DNA from: Cercis canadensis
Lineage: Eukaryota; Streptophyta; Magnoliopsida; Fabales; Fabaceae
Direction: 5' to 3'
Length of the DNA stretch: 64,000 nt
Assembly: GCA_003255065.1 (NCBI GenBank)
Contig: QAOA01006485.1
Location: 1-64,000, forward strand
The translations under genes were made by a program, and so were the position numbers. Every line of letters begins with the position of its first letter. The first letter of the stretch is position 1. The notes under the pieces are model-generated. The model was not told where the DNA came from. It saw only the letters and a program-made list of their open reading frames with translations, and did no database searches. Positions 35,373-47,254 of this stretch are shown piece by piece.

Positions 35373-38300
35373 ATGGCACTTTCTATGCACAAGGATTTAG
35401 CAAACAAACAAATGGATTCAAGCAAGTATGTGAGGTATACACCTGAGCAGGTTGAGGCCTTGGAGAGGGTCTATTCAGAATGCCCAAAGCCTAGCTCTTT
35501 GAGAAGGCAGCAGCTCATTAGGGAGTGCCCTATACTTTCTAATATTGAACCCAAACAGATCAAAGTGTGGTTTCAGAATCGCAGGTAAATAGTTGAATAA
35601 TGGTCTTTTGTGTACAGGACTGAGACATGAAACTTGTTTCTATTGTTAGTCTTTTCCTCACTTTATGATATTTTGATTTAAAAAAGACTTCATTTTCCAA
35701 GTCTGTTGTGGGTATCCTCGAGTTGACATTCCTTTATTTTCTTCCCGGGTTCACTTTGCAATTTGGTTTTGGGAAAAAATGAGTGTTTAGTAAAGAGAAA
35801 TGGGTTTTTTGTTCTTTGAATCTCCCATTCCTCTTCTTATTTACATTTTGAAGGGGGTTTAGGGTCTTCAATTGGAGATTCTTTTAAAAAAGTAATGTTC
35901 TTTTAGTATCTTTCTTTTTAGACCCTTTGATGATATTTTCAACTTCAAATTTCTACTCACTATTTTTCATGAGAATGTTGAAAAAATCGTGGGCATAAAT
36001 TTTTTTGGGACTACATTTCCTTGATTTGCTGGGATTGCTCTGCGGAGCAAATGTGGGCTTCTTTGACATTATATTCTGTTACCGTTATCCTTAATTTGAT
36101 AGAGTTAAGTTTTTTGGTGCAGAAAAAGGTGGTCTTCTCTGGTTTTCTTTGTTCTTTTTTCCTATTATCTCTTTGTCATGGAGTTTTTGTTCGTCTCCTT
36201 CAACTTTGATAATTTATAAAAACGTGATGTCAAAATTTCAACTTTGTTTCCTTCTCATGGAGTTTCTTAGAGATGATTTTTTTAGTCGACATTTCTTAAT
36301 GCATTTTTCCCTACGAGGAATAATATTTTCTCATGTATTATGTTATTAATAAAAAATTTCATTATCTTAGAAGGAAGATCTACAAGGAAAGTTGATTCGT
36401 TTTGTCATTTTCTTTCTAGATATCCCAGTTCTTGATATAAACGTTATTCTCTCGAAAAGGGGTTTCTTTTATTGAGTTGAATTTATTGGAAGATAGCGAC
36501 AACTAGTCAATTATATTTTCTGATTATTTCAGTAATTTTTAATTTGATTTACTGTGACTTATCAGTTAAAGATGCTTCTGTGATAGATCTATAACTGAAA
36601 TGATCATATAATTCTTTGGGCTTTTAATGCTTTCTTTCTGAGGGATGGTTACTGGTTATGGACCTATGGGTATCATGAAGGATAATGACAGTTGATTTTG
36701 ATGACTTTCCCCACTTAGATAAACTAGTTTTCACTTTTGACTCTATACCATTTTTTTTGTTCTTTGAAATTGGGAAACATTTTGTGTCATTTATTTCACT
36801 TTAATATTTTATCTTCTGTTATTCCGCTTGATTGTTATTTTTCTCATTTCATCCTGAAGAAGGAAAGAGAAAAGATATGATTTTTTGTTTTATCTATAAT
36901 GATTCTGTTTTTCTTGCCTCCTAAAATTGTTTGGATTTTCTCTTTTGAGAAGCTGTACCCATGGAAGTGTTGTCGTACCAATGATTGGAATTGCTGTGAA
37001 CTTTTATTGATATGTGCTGCATTTTAATTTTTTTCTTTATCGTAAGTCTAGCGTGTTTGTGCCTTCCAAATTATGTAAAGAACTAAAAAATGACCTTAGA
37101 TCTTACCATTTGATGGTAAATTGAGACATGAAATTCTTGGTGAATCTACTTATCTTATTAATCTTATAACCATTGATGGTGTATTTATGATGATGCATTT
37201 TCTACTGTTTGTGTTCTATGCTTCATTGATTCATTCAACAATTTGGAATGATATCCACATTTCTTATTTTATTCATTTTAACCTTTCTGCATCTTACTAC
37301 TAATGTATTCTGGGTGTCCTTTGGTGTAAGGCAAGATGGGTCACTGTACATGAACACTTCTTTCTTAAAAACATAGTTGCTGCATATAGGCTTCAACATT
37401 GTTTTCTTTTTCTATAGTAATGCTCCTAATTCCATATAGTATGAAGGTAGTTTTGTTCATGTTATTTTCAATTTTCTTCTGTAGATGTCGTGAAAAGCAG
37501 AGGAAGGAAGCTTCACGGCTGCAGACAGTGAATAGAAAGCTAAGTGCCATGAATAAGTTGTTGATGGAAGAGAATGACCGTCTGCAGAAGCAGGTCTCAC
37601 AGTTGGTTTATGAAAATGGATACATGAAAAACCAGCTAAATACTGTAAGTGCCTCTCCCTTTATGTGATTGCTTTTCTCAATCAAAATGGCTATCCATTG
37701 GATAATTGCTGGTTTTATCCACTTGACTTAAAAAATGAATAAGCTAATCTTCTGGGTTTTCAACAGACATCTGCTACTACCACAGACAATAGCTGTGAGT
37801 CTGTGGTAATGAGTGGTCAGCAGCACCAACAGCAAAACCCAACTCCTCAGCATCCCCAGAGGGATGCTAACAACCCAGCAGGGTAAGTAACTCCATTTTC
37901 CAAACAAGTCTATTGAATATATATTCCTTTAATATCTTCATAAGTCCCCAATGTGTTTTTACTGTCAGTCTTCTCGCGATAGCTGAGGAGACCCTGGCAG
38001 AGTTCCTTTCCAAGGCTACTGGAACTGCTGTCGACTGGGTCCAGATGATTGGGATGAAGGTATGACCACTTCCAAGAGTTCTTAAGTATACTGTGTATTT
38101 TTATGTGCATTTTCATATTCTTGTGCTTTCTTCATGTAGCCTGGTCCGGATTCTATTGGAATCGTTGCTGTTTCCCGTAACTGTAGTGGGGTAGCAGCAC
38201 GAGCCTGCGGCCTCGTGAACCTAGAGCCCACGAAGGTATGTAGCTAGTTAATATTGGTTTGATGCAAATTTTCTTTCTCCTTTTTATTTAAATTTTTTTT

Positions 38301-41300
38301 TTCTGAGCAATGAAACTATGCTTTCCTAGATTTAAGCATGACATTTAATCTCAGGTTGCTGAGATTCTTAAAGATCGTCCATCATGGTATCGTGACTGCC
38401 GCTTCCTTGATGTGTTGAGCATAATCCCCACGGGCAATGGGGGCACAATAGAGCTCATGTACATGCAGGTTGGATAGTTACATTAATTTACAATAGAAGT
38501 TTAACTGCAGTTTGAATCAATTTGTATTTGCTTCCTTAGTTGTTTTGTTAACTTGTAACATTTGAATTTATCAGACTTATGCGCCTACAACATTGGCAGC
38601 AGCACGTGACTTCTGGACATTAAGATACACTACAAGCTTGGAAGATGGAAGTCTTGTGGTACTATGTAGAATCTTGCCTATGGTGTTTTACCTGGACCTA
38701 GGATTCATATTTTTTTTTTCAAACATCTGCCATGATAAAATAAAGGTTTGGTTGTTGTATACTGGAAATGGCCATTTCTTGGACTGGATTTGTGCAGTTC
38801 CCTTTTGAGTTATCTTTCTCACTCACAGATTCTGTTGTAAACAGAGACAATTCTGCAATGGGCTTGACATTTCTTTGGTTGAAATCTTACTCTTCTTAAG
38901 CATATGCTCTGTATTGTGGTTTTGTTTTTTTTATCATAGCTATAGAATCAGATATCTTTTATGCTACAAGATATTGAACAATAATGTCCTCATGAGGTGT
39001 CAAGGAATATTAACATCTTGAATTATACTTGCAGATATGTGAGAGGTCATTGACTTCTTCAACTGGTGGCCCGACAGGGCCTCCTGCTTCAAACTTCGCA
39101 AGAGCTGAAGTGCTTCCTAGTGGCTATTTAATTAGACCCTGTGAGGGTGGTGGATCCATTATTCACATTGTTGATCATGTTGATTTAGATGTAAGAACAT
39201 GATACAATTCAAAGCATGTCATAGTCTCTAGATGTGAGAGATTGTTATCCTCACTACCATAATCTGTAACTGTGTGCAGGTTTGGAGCGTTCCTGAAGTG
39301 CTCAGGCCCCTCTATGAATCAGCTAAAATTCTGGCTCAGAAAATGACTATTGCTGTAAGGTTACTGAAAAATATTACTTTGTTTGGACTAGGTCAAATAA
39401 TGTTATTGACATTTTATAATATCTTGTACAGGCCTTGCGGCATATAAGACAAATTGCACAAGAAACAAGTGGAGAAATTCAATATGGTGGTGGCCGGCAG
39501 CCTGCTGTTTTAAGGACATTTAGTCAGAGACTTTGCCGGTAAGGCCATAGCATAATGTCAATAATTGTAAGCAAGTCATATTATTGATTGGATTTATCAT
39601 GTTTGATCTCACTGCTCAAATTATCTCTCAAATTTAAACCTTATCTGTCTTCCAGTCTGGCCATTGATTCCTTCAAATTTGGTTTTTAGGGGATTCAATG
39701 ATGCTGTGAATGGGTTTGTGGATGATGGCTGGTCTTTGATGGGTAATGATGGAGTGGAAGATGTGACTATAGCCATAAATTCATCTCCCAACAAATTCCT
39801 CGGTTCCCATTACAATGCATCAATGTTCCCTGCATTTGGAGGTGGGGTGCTGTGTGCCAAGGCATCAATGCTGTTGCAGGTATTTCTTTTGCTAATAGAC
39901 ACTTTTAAGTGTGTAGTTATCTGTAGTGTGGTCATCCTCCTTTTTCCTTGCAACATACTGACATCTGGGTTTGCAGTTATGTATCTCTACATATTTAGAA
40001 TTAACAACTTGTTATTATGCTTGCTAACTTACCGTATAATGATGATCTGCAGAATGTTCCACCTGCTTTGCTTGTTCAGTTTTTGAGGGAGCATCGTTCA
40101 GAGTGGGCTGATTATGGGGTTGATGCATACTCTTCTGCATCTCTTAAGGCTAGTCCTTATGCAGTTCCTTGTGCAAGAACTGGTGGCTTCCCAAGCAGCC
40201 AGGTCATTTTACCACTTGCTCATACTATTGAGCATGAGGAGGTATTTGACTGTCTTTCTGAAATCCTTGATGACCTTCATTATGTATTGCTATAATAGAG
40301 ATTCATCTGCCTTTATCTGCAATGGTACAGTTCTTAGAGGTAGTTCGTATAGAGGGTCATGCATTTTCCCCTGAAGATGTGGCTCTGGCGCGGGATATGT
40401 ATCTACTGCAGGTAACACCGTGCATGTTCATAGGGCTATCTGTCTGCTTATTTTATTTAAGCTGGAATATATTGCTGTTTCTGTGAATGATTCTTATTAC
40501 TTTCTTTTCTATGGAACTTTGATATGGCAGCTGTGCAGTGGAGTTGATGAAAATGCCATTGGGGCCTGTGCACAGCTTGTGTTTGCACCTATTGATGAGT
40601 CATTTGCGGATGATGCTCTTTTACTGCCATCTGGTTTCCGTGTCATACCACTGGATGCTAAAACAGTTCAGTAACGTTTCTCAGTAACTTTTTTGGTTTT
40701 GAAGTTATTCTTAAATTATGGAAAGAAACTTGTTGTTCAAGAAACTATGGTTGGATATTTTTCCTGGTTCCTTGGCATTTTAGCTACTTTATTTTGCCTT
40801 CAATGTAAGCTTTGAAATTAACATGAGCCACCAATGTCTTGAAAGTATTGTTTTGGCAAATAGGAAACTGAGGCTTATTTAATGTAATTTCTGTAGTTTG
40901 TACTTGCAAGTGACCAACAAAATCAATATCTTAGTCAGAAATTTAGTTCACATTAGTTGTTGCAAGTGATACGTGCTACTTAATACACATTAATTTTCTT
41001 AAAAATGCTTGTAGGTATGTGCAATTGATGACTTACTGATTTCTTGTTCTATTTCTTTTGCATCTCAGGATGGTCCAGCTGCAACTAGGACATTGGATTT
41101 GGCCTCTACACTTGAGGTAGGATCTGGTAATGCTCGTCCGACTGGTGAAGCTGATTTGAATGGTTACAACCTTAGGTCAGTCCTTACTATAGCATTCCAA
41201 TTCACCTTTGAGAACCATTTGCGGGACAATGTGGCTGCTATGGCTCGCCAGTATGTGCGTAGTGTTGTGGGGTCTGTTCAGAGGGTTGCCATGGCAATTG

Positions 41301-42651
41301 CTCCCTCCCGGCTCAGTACACATCTGGGGCCAAAGTCTCTTCCTGGTTCTCCAGAGGCTCTTACTTTAGCTCGATGGATCTGCAGAAGCTACAGGTTTGT
41401 CTTACAATTATTTCAAACAAAATTCTCATATTTGCTGAGGTTAATTTAAATTTAGCCTCTCTGGAGCTTTGATTTATTATAACTACGTTTAGCTCTTGAT
41501 AATGCGATGAGATACTTGTGATTATTTGTAGGTGAGTAGTTTGGTAATTGACACTGTATAATCCATAGTTAGCAGATAATATGAAGAGACTTTTGTAGTT
41601 CGGTTCTGTTCCCGCAATCCATGGATAAATTTTGATTGTTATAACTATAACTTGAGATATGCTGTCTAGCTATGTGGTAGCGAAAAGGTTCAGTTTTTCT
41701 GGCACTGATTTCACAACTTCGAATTCATTTGATTAGTAGTGGAAATATGAGGTCTTATTTCCTGTATATTTGTTCTGATATCATGTCATGTTTCTTCCAG
41801 GATCCACACTGGGGGAGACCTCTTTCGAATTGACTCCTCAGCCAATGATGCAATCTTGAAGCAACTTTGGCACCATTCAGATGCAATCATGTGCTGCTCT
41901 GTGAAAACCAATGTGATTACTTGCTTTGCCCTTAACTTGCTGCATAATTATTTAGCAGAACCTGGAAAATCACAAATGTCTGATCGCATTATTGATAGTC
42001 TGCCATAATGCTGTGCTTTTCTGTTCCTAATGACCTCCATTCAGCGGCCTAGATTTCTGTAACTTGCTATGCCCTTTCAAGGTTGTTATTGACTGCAGAA
42101 AAATATTGCAGGCATCTCCTGTGTTCAGCTTTGCAAACCAGGCGGGTCTGGACATGCTTGAAACTACTCTTGTTGCCCTTCAAGATATAATGCTTGATAA
42201 AGTTCTTGATGAAGCTGGTAGGAAGATTCTCTGCTCTGAATTCTCCAAGATAATGCAACAGGTAATTAACAAGTGGATTGTACTTGATTTGCTTCATTGG
42301 GACTTAGAAATTTGTTTACGACTGATAATGACTGGATTATATGCAGATTTAAGTAACAGTTTTGCATAGTCATATATAAAATATGTCAAATTTTTTTTGT
42401 AAGTTCAATGAATTGTGCCAGTCCAAATAGAAAATTAGAATGTAGGATCCCTCTACTGCCTATCTAATGCAGCATTTGCAAATTTCGCCCCCCTCTCCTT
42501 TCAGGGATTTGCATACCTGCCAGCAGGAATATGTGTATCCAGTATGAATCGGCCAGTGTCCTATGAGCAAGGCGTTGCGTGGAAGGTTCTCAACGACGAT
42601 GATTCCAATCACTGCCTGGCCCTTATGTTCATGAACTGGTCTTTTGTTTGA
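35373..42651 (+). CDS. PHB/PHV: Class III HD-ZIP transcription factor, PHABULOSA/PHAVOLUTA type
   Basis: Eighteen exons join into an 846-residue frame: 35373-35584, 37485-37644, 37767-37882, 37969-38059, 38140-38235, 38355-38468, 38575-38658, 39035-39190, 39280-39354, 39432-39538, 39690-39879, 40053-40241, 40331-40411, 40531-40665, 41069-41394, 41801-41912, 42112-42261, 42505-42651. Domains are a homeodomain (18-81, ending KQIKVWFQNRRCREKQRKEA), a leucine zipper (L83, L90, L97, L104, L111), a START lipid-binding domain (about 160-380) and a C-terminal MEKHLA domain ending NWSFV. The family sets adaxial leaf fate, meristem and vascular patterning in the nucleus. VDWVQMIGMKPGPD and AVSRNCSG are characteristic of PHB/PHV rather than REV, HB8 or HB15. 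The first intron is 1.9 kb. All introns are GT-AG; intron 14 has a weak donor (GTTCAG). All exon phases are consistent. Confidence 0.96.
38049..38149 (+). promoter_or_regulatory. miR165/166 target site split by intron 4
   Basis: The 21-nt site consists of the last 11 nt of exon 4 (38049-38059, ttgggatgaag) and the first 10 nt of exon 5 (38140-38149, cctggtccgg). It exists only in spliced mRNA. Compared with the perfect complement of miR166 it differs at the usual HD-ZIP III positions near its two ends. miR165/166-guided cleavage at this site in the START coding region restricts these mRNAs to the adaxial side; that is established for the family. Confidence 0.93.
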
Positions 42652-43800
42652 TGGGGGGAAACCATTACTATGATACTTCCTACCTATTAAGTTATAATGA
42701 GAACTCAAGTACCAGATTTTACCAGACATAAATGTACTAATGGCAGGATTTGATGAACCTATGTTCACATATTGCTCTATGACAATGCTTTATCTGTGTC
42801 TATATTGACTTTTTGAACTCTCCACTTTGATCATCTATTATGACTTGGATGGAACTGGTGGAGAGTTAATGTATGGTATGGCTTATTGCCCATGTTATGA
42901 AATCTAGGTACTTAAAGCTGCTCTTCATTGGTTTTGGTGTTGACTCTATTTGCGGCATTTTGGCAACTATAAAAGGCTAGAGTCTATTGTTTTCTTCCAC
43001 AAGCCACCAGGTTATGATGGTGTTTTGCTTGCCTCTAAAGGAAATGCTTTGTTGGCAAGTTTCAACAGATAATGAGAACTGAAGGAATGTTTCATAACTA
43101 ACTTTTTACCCAATTGTCACTGTTGTGCCTTTTTTTGGTTACGTTTGAAAATTGGGCATGCACTGCTACTTGTCAGTGCCATGTCTTTAAAGACAAGTAA
43201 TATGAACTCATAAAGACAGGTAATATGAACCTAAGAGTTATATCTTGTATAGGCTTTTCGAATTTTATTAATTGGGTGTTTATATCCTACCCTTTTTGGA
43301 TGTGACAATTAATGTTACAGAACTACACATTAGCAATGGTGGTGTATTTTAAGCTTTATTATAAAGGTTTAAATAGATTTAGTTAGAGCATAAATGGGTT
43401 TTAGATGGGTGTGCAGCATGAGATAGATAGAAGGGTTAAGTTACTATTAAGATAGATGGGTCTAACTAAAGTGTTAATGAAGTGAAACCATAAAAAATTG
43501 ACTGAGAAATGTAGATTTTTTAAATTTTAGCATGAATAGATCTATGTTGTTGTATAAAACTATATGCTTCTGATATTGTCAAGCCCTAAAAGAAGGGTTA
43601 AGTTACTATTAAGAAGAAAAAAAAAAAACCCTCATTTTTTTGACCTAGATGACTTAAATATAAGCGTAGATATTACTTACTTTTATTAAATAGATAGAAG
43701 TAGATTTTTCAATTTTGTTATAATATTGAATGATTATATTTGAGTATAATTATTATATTTGGAATTAATAATTGGAAAAAGTCAAATTAACTTTTTTTAA
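42652..43800. other. HD-ZIP III 3' flank and intergenic DNA
   Basis: T-rich 3' flank with no gene. A 24-bp exact direct repeat (starting agaagggttaagttactatt) occurs at 43429 and 43590, 161 bp apart. Confidence 0.5.
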
Positions 43801-43804
43801 GTTA

Positions 43805-44065
43805 GGATCATGTGCAGTTTATCTCTAAAATTATAAAAAAAAAATACAAAAAACTCTTATTAACTATTATGTAAAAAAACTCTCAATCCCATATGACCGT
43901 CTAAAAATGAATAGAAAATACTATATTATGTGTCACTTTCATTTCTTTTTTTATGTGCGTGACATATGATATTTTTCGTTTATTTTTAGACAATTTTAGA
44001 GAATTATGGTTTTTTTTTTTTTACACATTTTGATAGTCGAAATTTGCACATAACTTATAGTTGAA
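43805..44065. repeat. Foldback-type element
   Basis: The central arms pair: gaccgtctaaaaatgaatag through tattatgtgtcac (about 43895-43938) against gtgacatatgatatttttcg through tttttagac (about 43969-43992). Weaker pairing of tgtgcagtttat with flanking tgcacataac extends it. Non-coding. Confidence 0.5.
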
Positions 44066-44714
44066 GGAAGTAAATTAAATTTTTTTCTTAATAATTTATT
44101 ATATAAAGGTGATTACCTAATCTTCTTGCATAAAGATGTAAAATAATTTGGTGATACACTCAAGCCGAAGCTAATTTTGGGCAAGTTTCATACAAAATGG
44201 TATTCCATTGAGAAATTAAAATATGTAAGCATGTGAATTGTTATTGATATATAAAAATACAAAATTTAGATAAAATTATTTAAATGCTTGTAGTGCTGTC
44301 ATAAGAGAGTTATGAGCGATTAGACTAGGCATAGGGTCGCTCCATCTCAAATTGAGGATGGAGCTGACTCAATAATTCACTTTTTTTTTTTTGTATATAT
44401 TAAACAATTAAAAACATCAATATTTTAATAAATAATTTCAGAACATTAATGATTGTTATTTTATTATGCAAACTTTTTTTTTTTTGATCTTTTAGCTGAC
44501 GTATCTCTAAATTTTGTCTAGGACTAATCTTCTAAAGTACTGTCAAACGCTTTTTATAGTGAGAACCTCTCCTAATAAAATTTGCTCGAACTCAAATTTT
44601 ATTATGCAAACTTGATTATTGTAATCTAGACATAAAGCTAATTTATTTTGAAGCCAGATTAATTAAAAAAATAAAAAGATTGGTGTTTTTTTTTTCCCTT
44701 TATTACGTAAAAGC
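44066..44714. other. Intergenic, with one dispersed repeat
   Basis: No gene. About 44500-44600 is the reverse-strand counterpart of the repeat at 30-160 (ggactaatcttctaaagtac, then gaacctctcctaataaaat). Confidence 0.5.
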
Positions 44715-44722
44715 GTACAAGT
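44715..44722. repeat. 8-bp target-site duplication of hAT element, left copy
   Basis: gtacaagt, repeated exactly at 45562-45569. Confidence 0.9.
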
Positions 44723-45561
44723 TAGGGATGGCAATGGGGCGGGGATGGGGCGGGGCAAGCAGTTTCCGTCCCCATCCCCAGACCCATTATCGGCGGGAAT
44801 TTTTCAGCATCCCCATCCTCGCCCCACTAAATTTCCATCTGCCCCATGCCCCGCCCTATTTACCCATACAACTATATTTTTTTAAAATATACACAATTTA
44901 TAAGTTTAATCTATCGATCACGATTTCTAATTGAAATTTAACTTTAATCGAATAAGATAATATAAATAATGCTCAAATAACATCATCAAGAATTCAAGAT
45001 ATCCTCAAGCAACAACAATAACATAAATAATATTCAAACAAAATTATAAAAATTGTTCTTAAACAATTATAAAAGTCAATAAGAAATCATAATAAGTACA
45101 AAAGGCTCCAAGCAAATAAAATAAGTACAATTTATGAAGTTCTAATGTTGGTTGAAGTTAAACCACTCTCTATATTCTACAAAACCAACAAAAAAAAAAG
45201 AAAAAAAATTTAGGTTTGGGGAAAATAGAACTCAAGGTCGAGGGACTGAGGGAGGAAGGGTCAGGTCAGTGTGTTGGTGATTTAGTGTGGGAAAACCTTA
45301 GGCCATAATGAAGCCTTTTTGTGAAGAAATTTTTTTAAAAAAATTTATGTAATGTATTTTATATATATATATATATGTATATATACAGTGCGGGGCGGGG
45401 CAGGGTGGGGCAGGGCTTCCCCATCCCCAGACCCGCCCCTATCAAATTACCCATAAAATTACCCATCCCCATCTCTATACCCATTTTTCCACCCCATACC
45501 TATACTCGAATGGGTAAAAAAATCGAGGCCCCATCGAGTCTAGGACAAATTGCCATCCCTA
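44723..45561. mobile_element. Non-autonomous hAT element, 839 bp
   Basis: The ends are tagggatggcaat and its exact reverse complement, flanked by the 8-bp direct repeat gtacaagt. An 8-bp duplication and this TIR type are diagnostic of hAT. The subterminal regions are unusually GC-rich with opposite polarity (ggggcggggatggggcgggg at the left; ccccatccccagaccc and related blocks near both ends), which are typical transposase-binding repeats. The centre is AT-rich. No coding capacity. Confidence 0.92.
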
Positions 45562-45569
45562 GTACAAGT
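45562..45569. repeat. 8-bp target-site duplication of hAT element, right copy
   Basis: Identical to 44715-44722. Confidence 0.9.
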
Positions 45570-46282
45570 GAATATTTTAGAAGAACATAAAGAAGAGGAG
45601 AGCAGGGTCTGATCCTCTGCTTCCCTTATATCATACGGCTGATTGGAAATTTTTTAGCTGATTCTATTGGGAATTTGGGGGTTGAGATCTGTGGGCCCCA
45701 CAGAATCTCTCCCCAGCAGCTTACCGCATTCGGGTTACATTATTTAGTCAAGACATGACGACATCGTTTCAGATCGTCCATCACAAGTCTGTCAAATCCT
45801 GTGAGTACCTTATCCGTTGCTGCTGTTGCACTTGTAATGGACCCACCCGGTCCCACCAATATCATCATTTTTCTTTTTTCTTTTTTAATTTTAAAATTTT
45901 GAAAAATTTGAGTCCCTAAATTACATATGCATACGACACAGGAGTACGACATCGTTTAATTGTGGCTGTAGTGTACACTAGAGACAATTAGGTAAGGGCA
46001 CTGACCCCACAACGGTGTCTATATTTGTCTGTTTATCCTTTTCTATGTATTTATTTGGTGAAAATTGTTTGCCTATTGAAGCCCCACTATTGTCCCTCAC
46101 GTCCATCAAATGTCTTTTCAATTTCATGTACTCAGATCAGAATCAGACATTGACCTTCAATAATATCACCTAAATATTCTCTTTTACTTTCATTCAATTA
46201 AAAAAAAAAAATGGGTAAAGGGTAAAAAATAGAGAAATGGTTGGTCCACCCAATAAATCTTACCATTTCTTAGCCAATATTC
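45570..46282. other. Intergenic, no gene seen
   Basis: Mixed-composition sequence without a supportable open frame. Confidence 0.5.
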
Positions 46283-46465
46283 GGAAGAGATTCCGTTATG
46301 TTAATTTGAGTCATGTTGTTTAGATTTAAGTTATTTATTTTATTTAAGGTCATTTTAACCATTAAAACATATTAATATTTAATGATTAAAATAAATTTTA
46401 ATAAAATGGACGGCTCAGATCTGAACAACATAACTCAAGTGACATGACTGAATCCAAATCTACCA
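46283..46465. mobile_element. Short foldback MITE
   Basis: The arm tttgagtcatgttgtttaga (about 46300) pairs with tctgaacaacataactcaag (about 46420). Outer similarity (gagattccgttatg versus the reverse complement of catgactgaatccaaatct) extends it to about 180 bp. Confidence 0.6.
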
Positions 46466-46814
46466 ATACCCACTTGAATTTGGTTATTTAGGAAATGATA
46501 TTAGTGAGTTAAATGAAAATTGTAACATATGAATTAAATTATAACTTGAACTTGTAATAATGAAAAAGAATAAGAAAAGTAATAATAAGTATAATATCTT
46601 TTTTTTTAAAATGAAATAATATTATTTATTTATTAATAATTGACTAATTGTCATACTATTTTATAATATATATGACAATATTTGAGTTTAATTGAATTCA
46701 CTTGAAATTTAATTAGATTTCTTTAATTTTTTCTTTAAGACTAAAATAATATGACTTTAATTAGTGTGATAGTATGATATAAATTAGTGTGTAATATATA
46801 TTTTTCAAAAAAAT

Positions 46815-47254
46815 TCATACAACATATGGCATAAAAATGTTTGAAACTTTGAATTGATTTTATATGATTTTTTAAGAGAAATATTATTTATTTATTTTAA
46901 ATTTGTATCATTTTATATATTGAAAAACTTAATTGAATTTAGGTCATTAAAAAAAGTTAAGTTATTTAAATAGAACTATAAAATATAAATTAAATTGAAA
47001 TACATAATACATAAAATCATAAAATTTGAATTGTNTCATACAACATATGGCATAAAAATGTTTGAAACTTTGAATTGATTTTATATGATTTTTTAAGAGA
47101 AATATTATTTATTTATTTTAAATTTGTATCATTTTATATATTGAAAAACTTAATTGAATTTAGGTCATTAAAAAAAGTTAAGTTATTTAAATAGAACTAT
47201 AAAATATAAATTAAATTGAAATACATAATACATAAAATCATAAAATTTGAATTG
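46815..47254. repeat. Exact 219-bp direct duplication across a single N
   Basis: 46815-47033 and 47036-47254 appear identical base for base (both start tcatacaacatatggcataa and end at gaattg) and are separated by 't' and one N at 47035. Identity of this length in neutral AT-rich DNA, directly at an N, indicates two overlapping contig ends placed side by side rather than a real duplication. Confidence 0.9.

Noticed and set aside
44680..45590. Pro-rich open frames near 44680-44934 and 45375-45590
   Set aside because: They are readings of the C-rich subterminal repeats of the non-autonomous hAT element.
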